Positions 11,317-21,900 of a DNA stretch of 64,000 nucleotides are shown here, piece by piece. Both the position numbers and the translations under genes were made by a program. The first letter of the stretch is position 1; each line of letters begins with the position of its first letter. The notes beneath the pieces are model-generated. The model saw nothing but the letters and a program-made list of their open reading frames with translations. It was not told the DNA's origin and ran no database searches. The stretch comes from Mytilinidion resinicola (taxonomy: Eukaryota; Ascomycota; Dothideomycetes; Mytilinidiales; Mytilinidiaceae), in the NCBI RefSeq assembly GCF_010093595.1, contig NW_022985458.1, positions 299,139 to 363,138 on the forward strand, written 5' to 3'.

Positions 11317-13022
11317 ATGAATACAGAGCCTAGGACCAGTGGAACATCCTCCTGCCGGCATATCGACAATGATACCGGGCCGTTCCTCTGCAAGATCTGC
11401 TCCAAAGCGTTCACAAAACGTAGGGTTCGATTCCTTTTGCTCTCAAACACAATCCCATTAGCCATTTGCTCAACTGTCGTGCTAGGAACCTCGAGGAATC
11501 GACACGTACTGTACTGTAGGAAGAAGTTGGTGGACAGTCTCCCGGTCTTGAGGAAATCATGTGCAGCTTGTCGGAAAGCCAAAGCAAAATGCGACTCGGA
11601 ACTCCCAAATTGTAGTCGATGCGATGATAGGGGGCTTACTTGTGTTTATGAATTGACTAGGAAGAGTGCGACCTCAGCCCAGCAACCTGCATTTGCTCCG
11701 CCTGATGAACCAAGCTCCGATGGTACATTGCTTGTTGATATCCCGGAACCGGGCAATCAAAACGATATCCCTTGGAATGCCCATGCGGACAACGGCAATG
11801 ACGCTCAGATCAGCTTAGATATGGATACTCCTAGTCTTTGGCTTGCTCCTGTGCCCGACCTGACGCCTCAGAATGACCTCGCTCTCTGGGAACCGGATGC
11901 TGGATTTGTGGAAGACTTGGAAGTTTCTGACATGGGTGCTAATATTTCGTCCAATGGCTATTCAATCAATGGATCCCCGATCAACTGGTTCATCTCTAGT
12001 CCAACACCAAGCTTAACCCTCGACGCGACATTCTCAACTCCCGCAGACTGCATGTTCCATACCCCCTACCTAGTCCTTCGACCCATGGACCGTGATCTAT
12101 CCCCCACCTCGCCCAGAAGTCCATTCATTCACGCATATCTCTCAACGGGCTCACAAATCGGCCGCACCTTCCTTTTGCAGAACTTCAAATCGTACGCCAC
12201 GGCCCTTGCAACGAAGAACCTGCCGCCCTTCATCCACGGCACGTCGCTTCCACCCCGAGACCCGAGCTCGTGTCAAACTCCGACTTGCGCAACCCCACCT
12301 CCCTTACCGACACTAGAGATTTGCAAATCGATCGTCTCACTCTACACCACCAAGACACCTGCAACAAGCTCTTTCGTCTGGCGCACTATAACCATGGAAA
12401 AGGACCGCTTTATGAACGAATACGTGAACGGAGATGAGTGGACTGTGCTGTCCATGCTTCAGGCAGTCACGTTGTATATCCTCCTCAGGATCTTTGACGA
12501 GGACTCATTCTCCGCTGAATTCGACCGCGAGCTCACTAGAGCGATGACGGTGAGACTTTGATTTCCTCCACTTATCAACGAGCTAACGGTTCTTCCTTCT
12601 AGGAAATTGCGATCCACGCTGAACAGTGCAGATTAGTCTGCAGTGCTGAGATCGAAGGCCGCCGTCCGGAATGGAAAGAGTGGGTGTTGGTGGAGTCGAA
12701 ACGAAGGACCGTGACGGTACTCTTCATACTGCACCTTCTGTTCGACATCAAACCTGAAAAACGGGCCAAATCTAAAGTCGGGCTGTCCGTTCTACCGCTT
12801 CCTGCCCACAAACATCTTTGGGAGGCGGCGACGGAAGGTGAATGGATAGAAAAGTATGACGAGATGCTGAGGGCAAGAGATGGGAGGTGTTATTTGAGGT
12901 ATGCGGATTTAATGGCGCTTGGGAGGGGACATGGAGGGGATAAGATGAATGACCTGAATTCATGGATGGTGAGCGTTGATGCGTTTGGGATGCTAGTTCT
13001 AATGGCTGCGAATTCTCTCTAA
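11317..13022 (+). CDS. Transcription factor with C2H2-type and Zn2Cys6 zinc motifs
   Basis: Exons 11317-11419, 11486-12549 and 12603-13022 encode 528 residues. Intron 1 (66 bases) lies inside the first finger; removing it restores CxxC-x12-H-x3-C (CKICSKAF...RHVLYC) exactly. A Zn2Cys6 cluster follows (CAACRKAKAKC...CSRC...C). The middle is Ser/Pro/Asp-rich, as in activation regions. The C-terminal part, with KEWVLVESKRRTV and LPLPAHKHLWEAA, matches the usual tail of such fungal regulators. Intron 2 (53 bases, GTGAGA...TTCTAG) joins codons cleanly. Regulators of this type often control secondary-metabolite or detoxification clusters; the adjacent reductase is a candidate target. It looks complete, with TAA at 13022, 10 bases from the stop of the convergent ABC fragment. 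Confidence 0.9.
11420..11485 (+). other. Frame-preserving intron inside the C2H2 finger
   Basis: The intron begins GTAGGG and ends GTGCTAG. It is 66 bases long, a multiple of three, and has no stop in frame, so retention would add 22 residues between the Cys and His ligands. Splicing gives the exact x12 spacing of a C2H2 finger, which is the main evidence for it. Confidence 0.8.
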
Positions 13023-13032
13023 TTGTCTATCT

Positions 13033-13215
13033 TCACTGAGCATTATCCCACATCTCCCTAAACCAAGCCTTATCCGCTCCTTCCTCCTCCTCCTCCTCGT
13101 CCTCCGCTTCCTCACCCCCACCCGCATTCTTCTTCCTCGCCATCTTAGCGAGCAACTCGTCAGGCGTGCCAACCTTGACCACCTTCCCCTTATCCAAGCG
13201 ATGAGCTATCGTCAA
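13033..13215 (-). pseudogene. C-terminal fragment of an ABC transporter
   Basis: The frame reads (L)TIAHRLDKGKVVKVGTPDELLA, then an Asp/Glu-rich stretch and WFREMWDN before the stop. In full-length multidrug ABC proteins TIAHRL (H-loop) is followed by about 12 more residues (typically up to VLVLDKGKVVE); those are missing here, as if deleted between two Leu-Asp codon pairs. The rest of the nucleotide-binding domain is absent upstream, where stops appear, though an AG directly before CACACTATC could be an old intron acceptor. It is a dead remnant, convergent with the regulator gene. Confidence 0.7.
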
Positions 13216-13625
13216 GATAGTGTGCTTAGCGCATTAACAGCCACAGTAGGTGAGGTTCATTGAATCCATCAATATCACAAAGGACTCTACCTGGCATATT
13301 TCTTTGCTTTTCTCATTACATTTTGTATGCAACGATGTCAGTTCGGGAAATCCGACATTGACAGGGCTGACGAGGCTGACAAGGCTGACACTGTGCACGT
13401 GGAACCGATCTCATTCGTTTAAAATAGCGAACTACGTAGGTATGCCTCTTTTTCCAACGTCACCCTCTCACGGATCTTGAACGACGATGACTTGATACTT
13501 TTTAAGTCGATGATTGAATGCACAATTTAAGCTACGAAACTCACATACTCCTCGCTCTTTCAACTACCGTTTGAGTCTCTAGGTGCCCGCTCCTTGCAAT
13601 GTGGCACAACACGTCAACCGGCTAC
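13216..13625. other. Spacer without recognisable gene
   Basis: No coding signal was recognised. A short run of gacaaggctgaca / gacgaggctga repeats lies near 13367-13392. Confidence 0.5.
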
Positions 13626-14092
13626 CTATCTACCGGAGACCGGCACCATATAGGCGGAAACCTGCCAGCTTTTCTCTTCGTCGTCCGCCTGGTTGATGCA
13701 CACGGAATCGGCCCAGATGAGGCGCTTTCGATCCTCCAGGCGCAATCGGAAAAGCGCCGCCCATAAATTTTGGTCCAGATTAGGCCATCCTTTCCTCTGA
13801 CACCTTCGTAGTCTAGCACGGACACGGGCATGCCCACGTCTTCTTTGTCATCCTTTTCCATAGCTTCTTCTTCGGTTTGGCACCACATCATCCCAGGGTC
13901 TGCAGGATCTCCCCAACAATAAGATAAAGCCTCGTATGTAGGTCTGCTGGGATCGAGTAGAGACACAGACTTGAGGCGAACACGAATGGGTGCATTCAAG
14001 TCGTGCGCGGGGAGGAGCTCAAGTAGCCTGATGACCTTGAAACTTGGATGTGGGAGTGGCTTGTCTAAAGATCCCTGCCGCGCATGTCGCAA
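13626..14092 (-). pseudogene. HET-domain protein, frameshifted and truncated
   Basis: The N-terminal frame holds RLLELLPA and the HET hallmark TYEALSYCWGDP. After GLIWTK the frame is lost, but the next frame continues directly with NLWAALFRLRLEDRKRLIWA and DSVCINQADDEEK, the second HET block. The switch falls in an A run (TTTT on the + strand, 13768-13771) where one extra base would restore it. The frame then ends at 13626, about 155 residues in, whereas HET proteins usually exceed 500. HET proteins trigger heterokaryon incompatibility or cell death. No ATG supports the usual start, so the 5' end is approximate. Truncation plus frameshift argue for a pseudogene. Confidence 0.85.
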
Positions 14093-17026
14093 AGTTTCTC
14101 GTTGTAAGGACGGCCATAGATTCTGAGGCCAAGGGGGTCTGGCTAGATAGACGCAGGAGAAGGCCGATTGTCTGCATAATTGTTATGTATGCACGCCATG
14201 CACGTGACCAGGCCTGAGAATCGTGGCTAGAAAAATATAGCGAGCCCGGGCGTGAACATAATATATTGTAGCTAGGCTAATGCGTATTACTAAGCACTGA
14301 AACATGAGGCCCCCTCTATTCGCACCGGCGTAACTCCCGGACTGCATTCTTTTCCTCTTTGAGTGTCTTTAAAATTTGGAACCATATTATTTCGTGATAG
14401 GACCTTTCCTTAGGTGCTCCGAATTTTGAAATGACTTTAATAGTCGCGATTAAACGGGGGGAACAGCGGAAGCGGCGATTGATGCCGTGATTAAAATAAT
14501 CGACAGCATAATCAACCGCACTCTTTTTCTTGTTGCCAAGTGGTCTCCTTAGGGAGAAATAGCTAAAGAAAGTAATATATTGTTAACAACTTTATAGACT
14601 TACTAAGAAAAAATTTATAATTCCAAAACTATAGATTCGTCTCGTTACAGGGTGCGTCTCGCTACGTAAGGACAGACGTTACATTTACTGTATAAGAGAT
14701 CAGTCTGTAGCCTTAACCAAACGGTATAACTGGATTTGGGACAGTAATGTACACAGTATTGCCACGGGACACTTGCTAGGAATAGTGGAATGCAGCCACA
14801 GACATTACAGCCACAGATGCTGACCTCTATAACAAAGGTAACTTATTGTGTTAGATATAATATATTCGCTTATTGTCTTCGTTATAACTGGGGACCCTTA
14901 CTGGATCTGATTGGAGGTACCGACCAGGGTGGCAATATCTTATAATCTCGCATCCTACGACAACCATGCGGCTGATGAAAGCTACTTAGCATTATAGTAA
15001 CGTTTCTCGATACTAGATCAAGCTAATAAATAGATTTAAAAAGTAAATAAGCTTGGTTGTGGTGCTATAGTATACAGAGTCTGTTTACGATATAAAATAA
15101 GCTTCTCTGTAACCAGGTGCGAAGGCGACAATAGAAGCGTAATTTTAGATGCACTTATATAAGAAGTGTTCTTAAGTAGGCATAAAAAATTATTGTAGGA
15201 TATAGGATAGGCTATCTATACGCTTGAACTTTTAGAGTCTTCTAATTCTAAAGTACCCGGAATTTGTCTCGCTATAGTATGTCTCGCATCGTAGTCACCG
15301 ACGTTAAACACCTATATTTAACTTAATAACCTTTTTAATTCTACTAGCTTCTATAAAACTAGGGCGAGATAAGTTAGTATTTTTTATATAACCGCTTAGC
15401 AGATCTAGTAGTAGGTTTAGAAGCGTAACTAGTAGGCTTTTCTAACCCTAAATACCTAAAACTATCTCCTAAGCAGTTAAAAAATTCTAAATATTATATA
15501 ATAGACTTATTAGTACTAGTAATCTATTATCTATACTATACTATACTCCCTATTACTTATTTTATAGTATTCTCTATTCCTACTATACTTTACCTAATAC
15601 CTAATATAATAGTTATTATAGTTTAGGCTCTAGTTTCTATAGCTTAGAGTAATAATTATTAAGGTTATACTATAGTATATACTAAAGACTATAATAGCAA
15701 CAGCACCTAAATACTCTATTAAGGCGCTATATATAAGGTACTAGTATTCCTGCTCTAAAAAGGAACCTTATAATCTAGGTAAGTAAAACTCTAGCAGCTA
15801 AACGCCCGCAAATCTATCTGCCGGCGGCTTAGCTAGATATATACTTACTAGCCGCGTACCTATAAATATAAAATAGATAATAAATAGAAGGTTTATAAAA
15901 TTATAAGGGAAAGAAGAACTAAGTTAGGCTGTAAATATAGGGTAGTTTATGCGCGAAAGGAACAGTGGTAATAGTAAATTCCTAAGAATATATTTACTTT
16001 AGAGAGCAGCAGTTTCTTTATTTCTTTATTTCTTTCTTTCTTTTACCTAAATATAAGGAGGAATAATAGTAGCAATAGACTATTTTTATTTATATCTATA
16101 GTAGTAGTATCTTTAGTAGATATAGGGGTATTTTTAGTCTTTTTTTAAGGGTTTATATTCTTTTCTACTACCTTTATAGAACTTTGTTTATAGAGATAAA
16201 GTAATAGAGAATATAGTAAATCTAGTATAATTCTATATCCCTGCAGCTAAAATTAATAGTAGTTTATTAGCTTTTTTATTAAATAAAAGTTTAAATGCTG
16301 CTATTTTTACTGTAAATAAAAGAAGCAAAACTAGGAATTAAAATTCTAAGGGGCTACCGCCTTTAAATATAGAAATCTTGCACTTTATACTAGCTAGAAA
16401 TGCGTTTAAATTGTTTAAGTATATCCTAATATGAGGTATTAGAGACCTATTCCCTATAATATTCCTTTTAGCTTAACGCTTAAAGTATATAGGCTCTAAG
16501 TTAGCAAGTAGAAGCATTAGTTAATAAAATTAAGACGCTATAGAGAAATAATATTTAATAATTCTATATAAGAACTAGAGCTAAAGGCCGGATCTCTAGC
16601 TGCTCTAATTATATTAACTAGCCTATAATTTATTCTAGTAGATTTCTTTATAATACTTTTTTCTATTTTAAAGGAATAGCTTTTACTTTAGAAATATATA
16701 ATTATTATATTTAAACTAAGTATTATATTGTTTTTCTAGGTTCTTTTAGCAGTTATTAAGGTTACAGGCACGGACGTTACGTAATCCCGGGCTAAAGGTT
16801 TTTCCGGCGCTTTATATACTCTACTATATAAATAGCTTATAGCTGGAGCCTTTCCCCTCTCTATATAACCTTATTAATAGCAATATAACCCTTTTCTTAG
16901 CTATACTTCTAATACTAGGTTATATTGTTTAAGGAAACCTAGAAACCTAGAAACCTTAATTTCTTTTTAATTACACAGCTGCACTACTATACGCGCGTAC
17001 CTATACCAGTTACTAGCTTTAAAATT
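14093..17026. other. Transition into RIP-degraded DNA, unidentified relics
   Basis: Near-normal sequence grades into AT-rich, RIP-like sequence after about 14270-14560. A terminus-like motif (cagggtgcgtctcgctacgt, 14648-14683) is an inverted partner of the one at 7881-7915, and a weaker copy lies at 15264-15307. The rest (15310-17026) shows only mutated, stop-rich frames and no recognisable protein. Confidence 0.4.
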
Positions 17027-17127
17027 GGGCGTTACTAACTACACACCCCCTTTTTGCTACACGCACACCCCCCCTCCCCCGGTAACTTCACCACGATCTA
17101 ATTAGCCCGGAGAGGTGCTCCGGGGCC
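17027..17127 (+). repeat. Left terminal inverted repeat of MULE
   Basis: It begins gggcgttactaactacac, followed by C-rich acaccccc units and ggtaacttcaccacgat, and pairs with 18217-18341. Confidence 0.85.
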
Positions 17128-17246
17128 TCCGATTCGCTCGCTTAAATTGCTTACTAATTCCAAATGCTCTCTCTAAATGCGGCGTGGCCATAAATAATTA
17201 CATTCTTATCTTTATCCTCTACAATACACTCCCTCCACCTTTTACT

Positions 17247-17864
17247 ATGGCCCTCCAGCCGCTACGGCTAGACTACTACGCTACGGCAGAGGAAGCGCAT
17301 ACTGCTATATAAGCGCACGCCTTAGCGCAGGGCTACTGCCTAGCAAAATACTGTAGTAAACCAGACAGAGTGGATATACAAGCATGCCCCCTAGACACAT
17401 GCCGACACCTCCGACGCCAGGACCGCCTATTTCTATAGCCCCCCGTCCAGCTCCTATCGCTCAGAGTGCTCCTTAGTCGACGGCTACACCAGCTAGCACG
17501 GATTTTACGTTTCTCTCATCGATCCAGCCTTTTTCAGCATGTAGTAGTGCCTAGGCCCGCACCTATGCCCGCACCTACCGCCGCACCTAACGCCGCACCT
17601 AACGCCGCACCTACAGGCAAGAAGTATAGCCGGCCGGCGGGCTTAAAGGATAAGGTACCGCGGAAGAAAGCTGCACCGCGGCTAAAGGCAGCACCACGGG
17701 CGGCAGTATAGCGGCAGGATAGCGCCCAGACTTAGGTGGAGGAAGGGCCTAGCTGTAAGGACCTACTACGCTAGCTTACGGCCTATAGGGCCCGAGAGAC
17801 TAATAAGCTTACAGAGTATATAAATCAAGCGGCGATAGAGGCGGGGGCGATGGAGAAGGGCTAG
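17247..17864 (+). pseudogene. Deleted MULE transposase (N-terminal domain fused to C-terminal tail)
   Basis: One frame runs 206 codons from ATG 17247 to TAG 17864 with only a few internal stops (first TAA at 17310). It starts with LDYYATAEEAHTAI, then AHALAQGYCLAKYCSKPDR and a Cys/His-containing stretch, resembling the N-terminal DNA-binding (FAR1/WRKY-like) region of fungal MULE transposases. A Pro/Ala repeat (APNAAPNAAPT), a Lys-rich stretch and the tail LTAYRARETNK...AAIEAGAMEKG follow. The catalytic DDE domain is entirely missing. Frame continuity from head to tail suggests the deletion happened in frame or joined exons; the family name is from memory of Hop-like elements. Confidence 0.6.
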
Positions 17865-18216
17865 GAATAATACAAAGGGGCTGTAATAAGGTGAGGTTTT
17901 AATAGTTTAGGTATAATCCTAGGCGTATAGGCACGTAGGTAGCAATACAACAGCCTATATATACTGCAGGAAACGGAAAGTATGCATAATAAAACGGGTA
18001 GGCTGCGCAGCCTTACTGTATATATAGCTATATATATAGCCTTATATATAGCCTTACTTATAGCCTTATATACGGCTTTATATACGGCCGTATATATAGC
18101 TGCAGTAAATAGGAAGAATGCATGGTAAAATAGGTATATTGCACAGCCTTGCTTTACGTACAGCTACGCCTACAGCTCGCCGGCGCGCTGGCGCACGTGA
18201 TAACAGTGAATGAGCG

Positions 18217-18341
18217 GAGCTTCCTCCGGCCTCTCCGGGCCAATTATATCGTGGTGAAGTAACCGGGGGAGGAAGGGGTGTACGTGTAGCGAAAAGGGGG
18301 TGTGCGTGGAGTGAAAAGGGGGTGTGTAGTTAGTAACGCCC
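18217..18341 (-). repeat. Right terminal inverted repeat of MULE
   Basis: It is the reverse complement of the left arm, with one extra ~25-base G-rich unit (ggggtgtacgtgtagcgaaaa) and ends gttagtaacgccc. Confidence 0.85.
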
Positions 18342-18557
18342 TTATTCTTTTAATAGTTTATAATAGTAAGTTTAGTGTTAATTTTTAGCGCTGTAGAGCC
18401 GCTAATATTATATATTGCTAGGTTAAGTATATATTTATAAACTATAAAAAAGGCCTGCTTCTATAGCTACAGGCTTTATATAGACTAAGCTAGTATTCGG
18501 TAATAAGTTTAGGGCCTGGCTGGATATACCTATATATATTAATAAATATAATTTGTA
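18342..18557. other. Short RIP-like spacer
   Basis: This AT-rich stretch lies between the MULE and the tail of the minus-strand LINE. No feature was recognised. Confidence 0.4.
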
Positions 18558-18708
18558 TATATTATTATTATTATTATTATTAGGTTCTATTAGGCCGATT
18601 TAGCTCCCGTTAGGGTTTATGCGGCAGTGCTATCTAGGTTTTATTTATAAGGGGAAACCGTTCGCTCTATAGCAGTCGGGTGAAAACCTTGTTTTCTACA
18701 GTGTATAA
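18558..18708 (-). mobile_element. LINE copy A, 3' tail segment
   Basis: An ATT run (complement of the AAT tail, 18560-18582) is followed by the complement of the LINE 3' UTR, including aaggggaaaccgttcgc. The element is cut at 18708 by the copia insertion and resumes at 24288; the duplicated TATAA (18704-18708 and 24288-24292) marks the split, and the joined sequence matches the intact copy near 27755-27790. Confidence 0.9.
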
Positions 18709-18902
18709 TATCGCACTTAGGTGTGCACGGGATAAAGCAGGATTGGAAATAATATTAAGCAGCAGAGTATAATTAATTGTGTATATATAGTGTCTTTTAT
18801 TAGTTAAGTTACCCCGCCCGACGTTCTATATAGCTTTAATAGCAAGCTTATTAATACAGTTCTTGCCTTAGGCCTCCACGGCTAATACCTTAGTCTGCAA
18901 CA
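18709..18902 (-). repeat. 3' LTR of the copia element
   Basis: It begins tatcgcactta (TG changed to TA) and ends tctgcaaca. It matches 24094-24287 over its whole length with scattered C/T and G/A differences. A purine tract on the minus strand (18903-18914, complement of cacccctctaaa) adjoins it. Confidence 0.9.
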
Positions 18903-18919
18903 CACCCCTCTAAATTTCA

Positions 18920-21900
18920 CTCTATTTTAGATAAGGTCTAAATATCTTATAGACTATCCTTTTCTAATATATATCCTAGATTAATCCGCGATAAAATATT
19001 AACTAGGCCTAGTTAGCGTATAAAGTATACGTGTTTCTCTGTTAAGAGGGGCTTTATAAAGCTATCCGAAGGCATGCCTATAGTCGGAACCTACTAGACT
19101 ACAACTTTACTACTTTAATAGATCTGCCTTAGCTATAAGCTATAGATATTAACGTGTTTTAGTTTTAAGGTTAACTGTAGCCTTTCTTTCTAGATTAGGC
19201 CTACTGTCTACTAATTGTTATAGAGGATATAAGGTTATTATTCTAAATTAAACTATACCTGTGCAAACAGCCTATATAAACCTATTATCTCCCTTGCTAT
19301 ATATAATAGTAATAAGAGCTCTGCTTTAGTTATAGATATTATAATAGTTTTCTATTTAGAGGACTACTATATAATCGGTCTATTAAACAGCTTTATAAGG
19401 TAACCTTATATAGATTTTTAAGTCTCTAGATTATCCGCGAACAATACGTTGCTTAATAGCTGCAGCACTTTATTATTGCCTGTTTCTACTGCTGTGGAAT
19501 TTACAGAGCCCGAGAACTTAATAGTATAGTACTTTATAGTCTAGAAATATAAGAGAACTCGATTTATATATTGCAAGTGCTCTAGTAAAGGGTTTATTGC
19601 GAACTAACTTAACTAGCTAGCTGTAAACAAAATATCTAGTTTTAATACTACTGCTGCGTACAATATTAAACCTACTTTTTCCTGCATCTCTATAACTTGC
19701 TATATAGTAGCCTGTTCTTTAAAAGGTTAGGAATAATATAATAAAGTAAGAGGTGTATAAACTATTCTCTATAACTTGTCTATCCTATATTTAGTGCAGA
19801 TTTTATTAATATATCTATTCTAATAAATCTAAAGCTTTTTATCTATTGCGTTTTGCAGGATCCTAATATTAAGGAAAGAGATTGCTTCGCTTAAATCCTT
19901 AATCCCGTACTTACTATTTACTGCTAACTTAAATTGCTTAATATAGTAGACGCGTTTTTATTCTAAAATAATAAGGAGATTGTCTATATAGAGAAACAGG
20001 ATAAGGCCTATTTTATTGTTAATAAGAATATATAGTTTATCTAGGCAATATTTAAATCCCAGACTATTAAGGAATAATATAAGTTTATTAAACTATAGCT
20101 TTAGTAACTTTTGCAGGCTGTAGAGCCCTTTAAGCAATTTCTAAACCTTTCCTGGCATTCTATACCCTAGTAGACAGGCAGTATAGATCTTATTATCTAT
20201 ATCGGCGTTAATAAAGGCTTTTTTAAAGTTAATTTAATAATATAGAAGCCCGAATATATAGATAAGTGCTATAAGGATATAAAAGCTCTAATATACCCCT
20301 GTAGCTGTATAGATATTATTAAAGATATTATATTAAAGATTGCTTTTTACGCATATTTAAGCTTTATAATAAATAAGGTAGCCAGCGGCGTCGAATTTAT
20401 ACGTGAAAACCTATTTAAGCGGTAGTACTTGCTTATACTCCGGGTAATTAATAAGTTTAAAAGTGTGCTTATCTTTAAGTAACTTAATCTTGGCATCTAT
20501 AGCTTACTTAAAGCCGTTCCTTTCTAGATAACGCTTTAGCTAATACTAGAATTCCGGTAGTAGTATTAAGTTCTTTTAATAAGTTCTTAAAGTCCGCGCT
20601 AATATAAATATATAGACTATTTATTAACCTAGTTTAGTATATTTTAGTTGCAAGGTATATGCCTATTACTGTACCTTCTTCTGCACCTAGCGTGCAGTAA
20701 GTAACTAAGCTAAATTTGCTGTATGCTAAGTTGCTGTAGTATAGGAAGGGTTTTATAGTATTATGCTCGGTTATCTAGATCTAAGTAATATTAGAGTAGA
20801 ATATAGCTGTGTATAAAGCCTGTCTATTTAACTCTATATCCCTGTCGCTGTTTATACTAATAGAAGTTGCGGAAATAGCAGAAACGCCGATAGAACCTTA
20901 TATTAAACTAAATTAGGATTAAAAATGCTTATATCTTCTGTTAGTTAAAGTTCTGTATCTATCTTATCTAGATTAACTTTATTAATGCTAATTAAGAGTA
21001 CTTGTCCGGTTTTAGGAAGGCTTATAGAGAGCTGCGGGTTAAATATAACTTTTTTATCTATTTATATATCCCGAGATATAATAACCTAATCTAGATACAG
21101 AATCTAAACTTTATAAATATTAGTTGCGTTTAGTCTAATAAGCTATTCCTTAATTACTTTATCCTATAGCTTTGCCCTTACAGGATAGTCTCTTCTATGC
21201 TTAATTAAAATATAGGTAAGGGATCCGATAATTTTAATATATAAGAGATTTAGCTTACAGCTATATACTATTTTAAAAGGTGTTTACTATTGCTTTTGTT
21301 ATATAGGGGTGCAATTAAAAAGATAAGTAGTATAAGCTACTATATATAGCCAGAGCTTATAAGGTAGTCTGCTTTATATATAGAGCTTGCAAGCCACAGT
21401 TATTATTACCCCTCTAGAATATTCTGCAAGGCTATTTTAATTTAGAGTATTAGGTAGAGATAGATTAAAGGTAATTCCTCTTGCAATTATAAGATCCTTC
21501 TACTGCTAGCTTAGTCCCTTCTTGCTATCTAAATAGATATATTATATAGTAAAGCCCTAGTTATTATTTATAATAGTAAGGAACTCTTATATTACTGCAA
21601 CTAGTTTTTCTTGCGTTTTATATAGGAGATTAAAGGAGATATAGTATACTAAATAGTTGCAGTAGAAATATATAACCTACGTATTAAAATTAAATGCCTC
21701 CTCTATATAAATAAGATCTAGGTAGACCTTTTTAAATAGGTAGGTTCCTCTCTATATTAGAACGCGTGAAATTTGTTAATATACTTGCGCAAGTTAGTAT
21801 TTAGGATAGAGCTCTAAGGTCCGCTGGAAATTGCAAGTGCTAAGTACTACTCCTTTAACTGCGTATAGTACTTGCTTAAGAGCTTCTTTCCTAATATACC

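Larger units (their letters stand above)
17027..18341 (+). mobile_element. Internally deleted MULE with long terminal inverted repeats
   Basis: The left end (17027-17127) and the reverse complement of the right end (about 18217-18341) share gggcgttactaactacacac and then continue through cccggttacttcaccacgat and cccggagagg, giving inverted repeats of about 100 bases. The right arm has one extra ~25-base unit. At 1.3 kb it is too short for a full transposase; the frame at 17247-17864 is a head-to-tail fusion. Flanking 9-mers do not form a clear target duplication. The fragment at 1-602 is the same family. Confidence 0.85.

Noticed and set aside
14850..14965. Possible small solo LTR (tgttagatataa...cgaca)
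   Set aside because: The ends resemble TG...CA but no second copy and no target duplication exist in the window.
17018..18350. 9-base target duplication for the MULE
   Set aside because: tttaaaatt on the left and ttattcttt on the right do not match well enough, even allowing for RIP.
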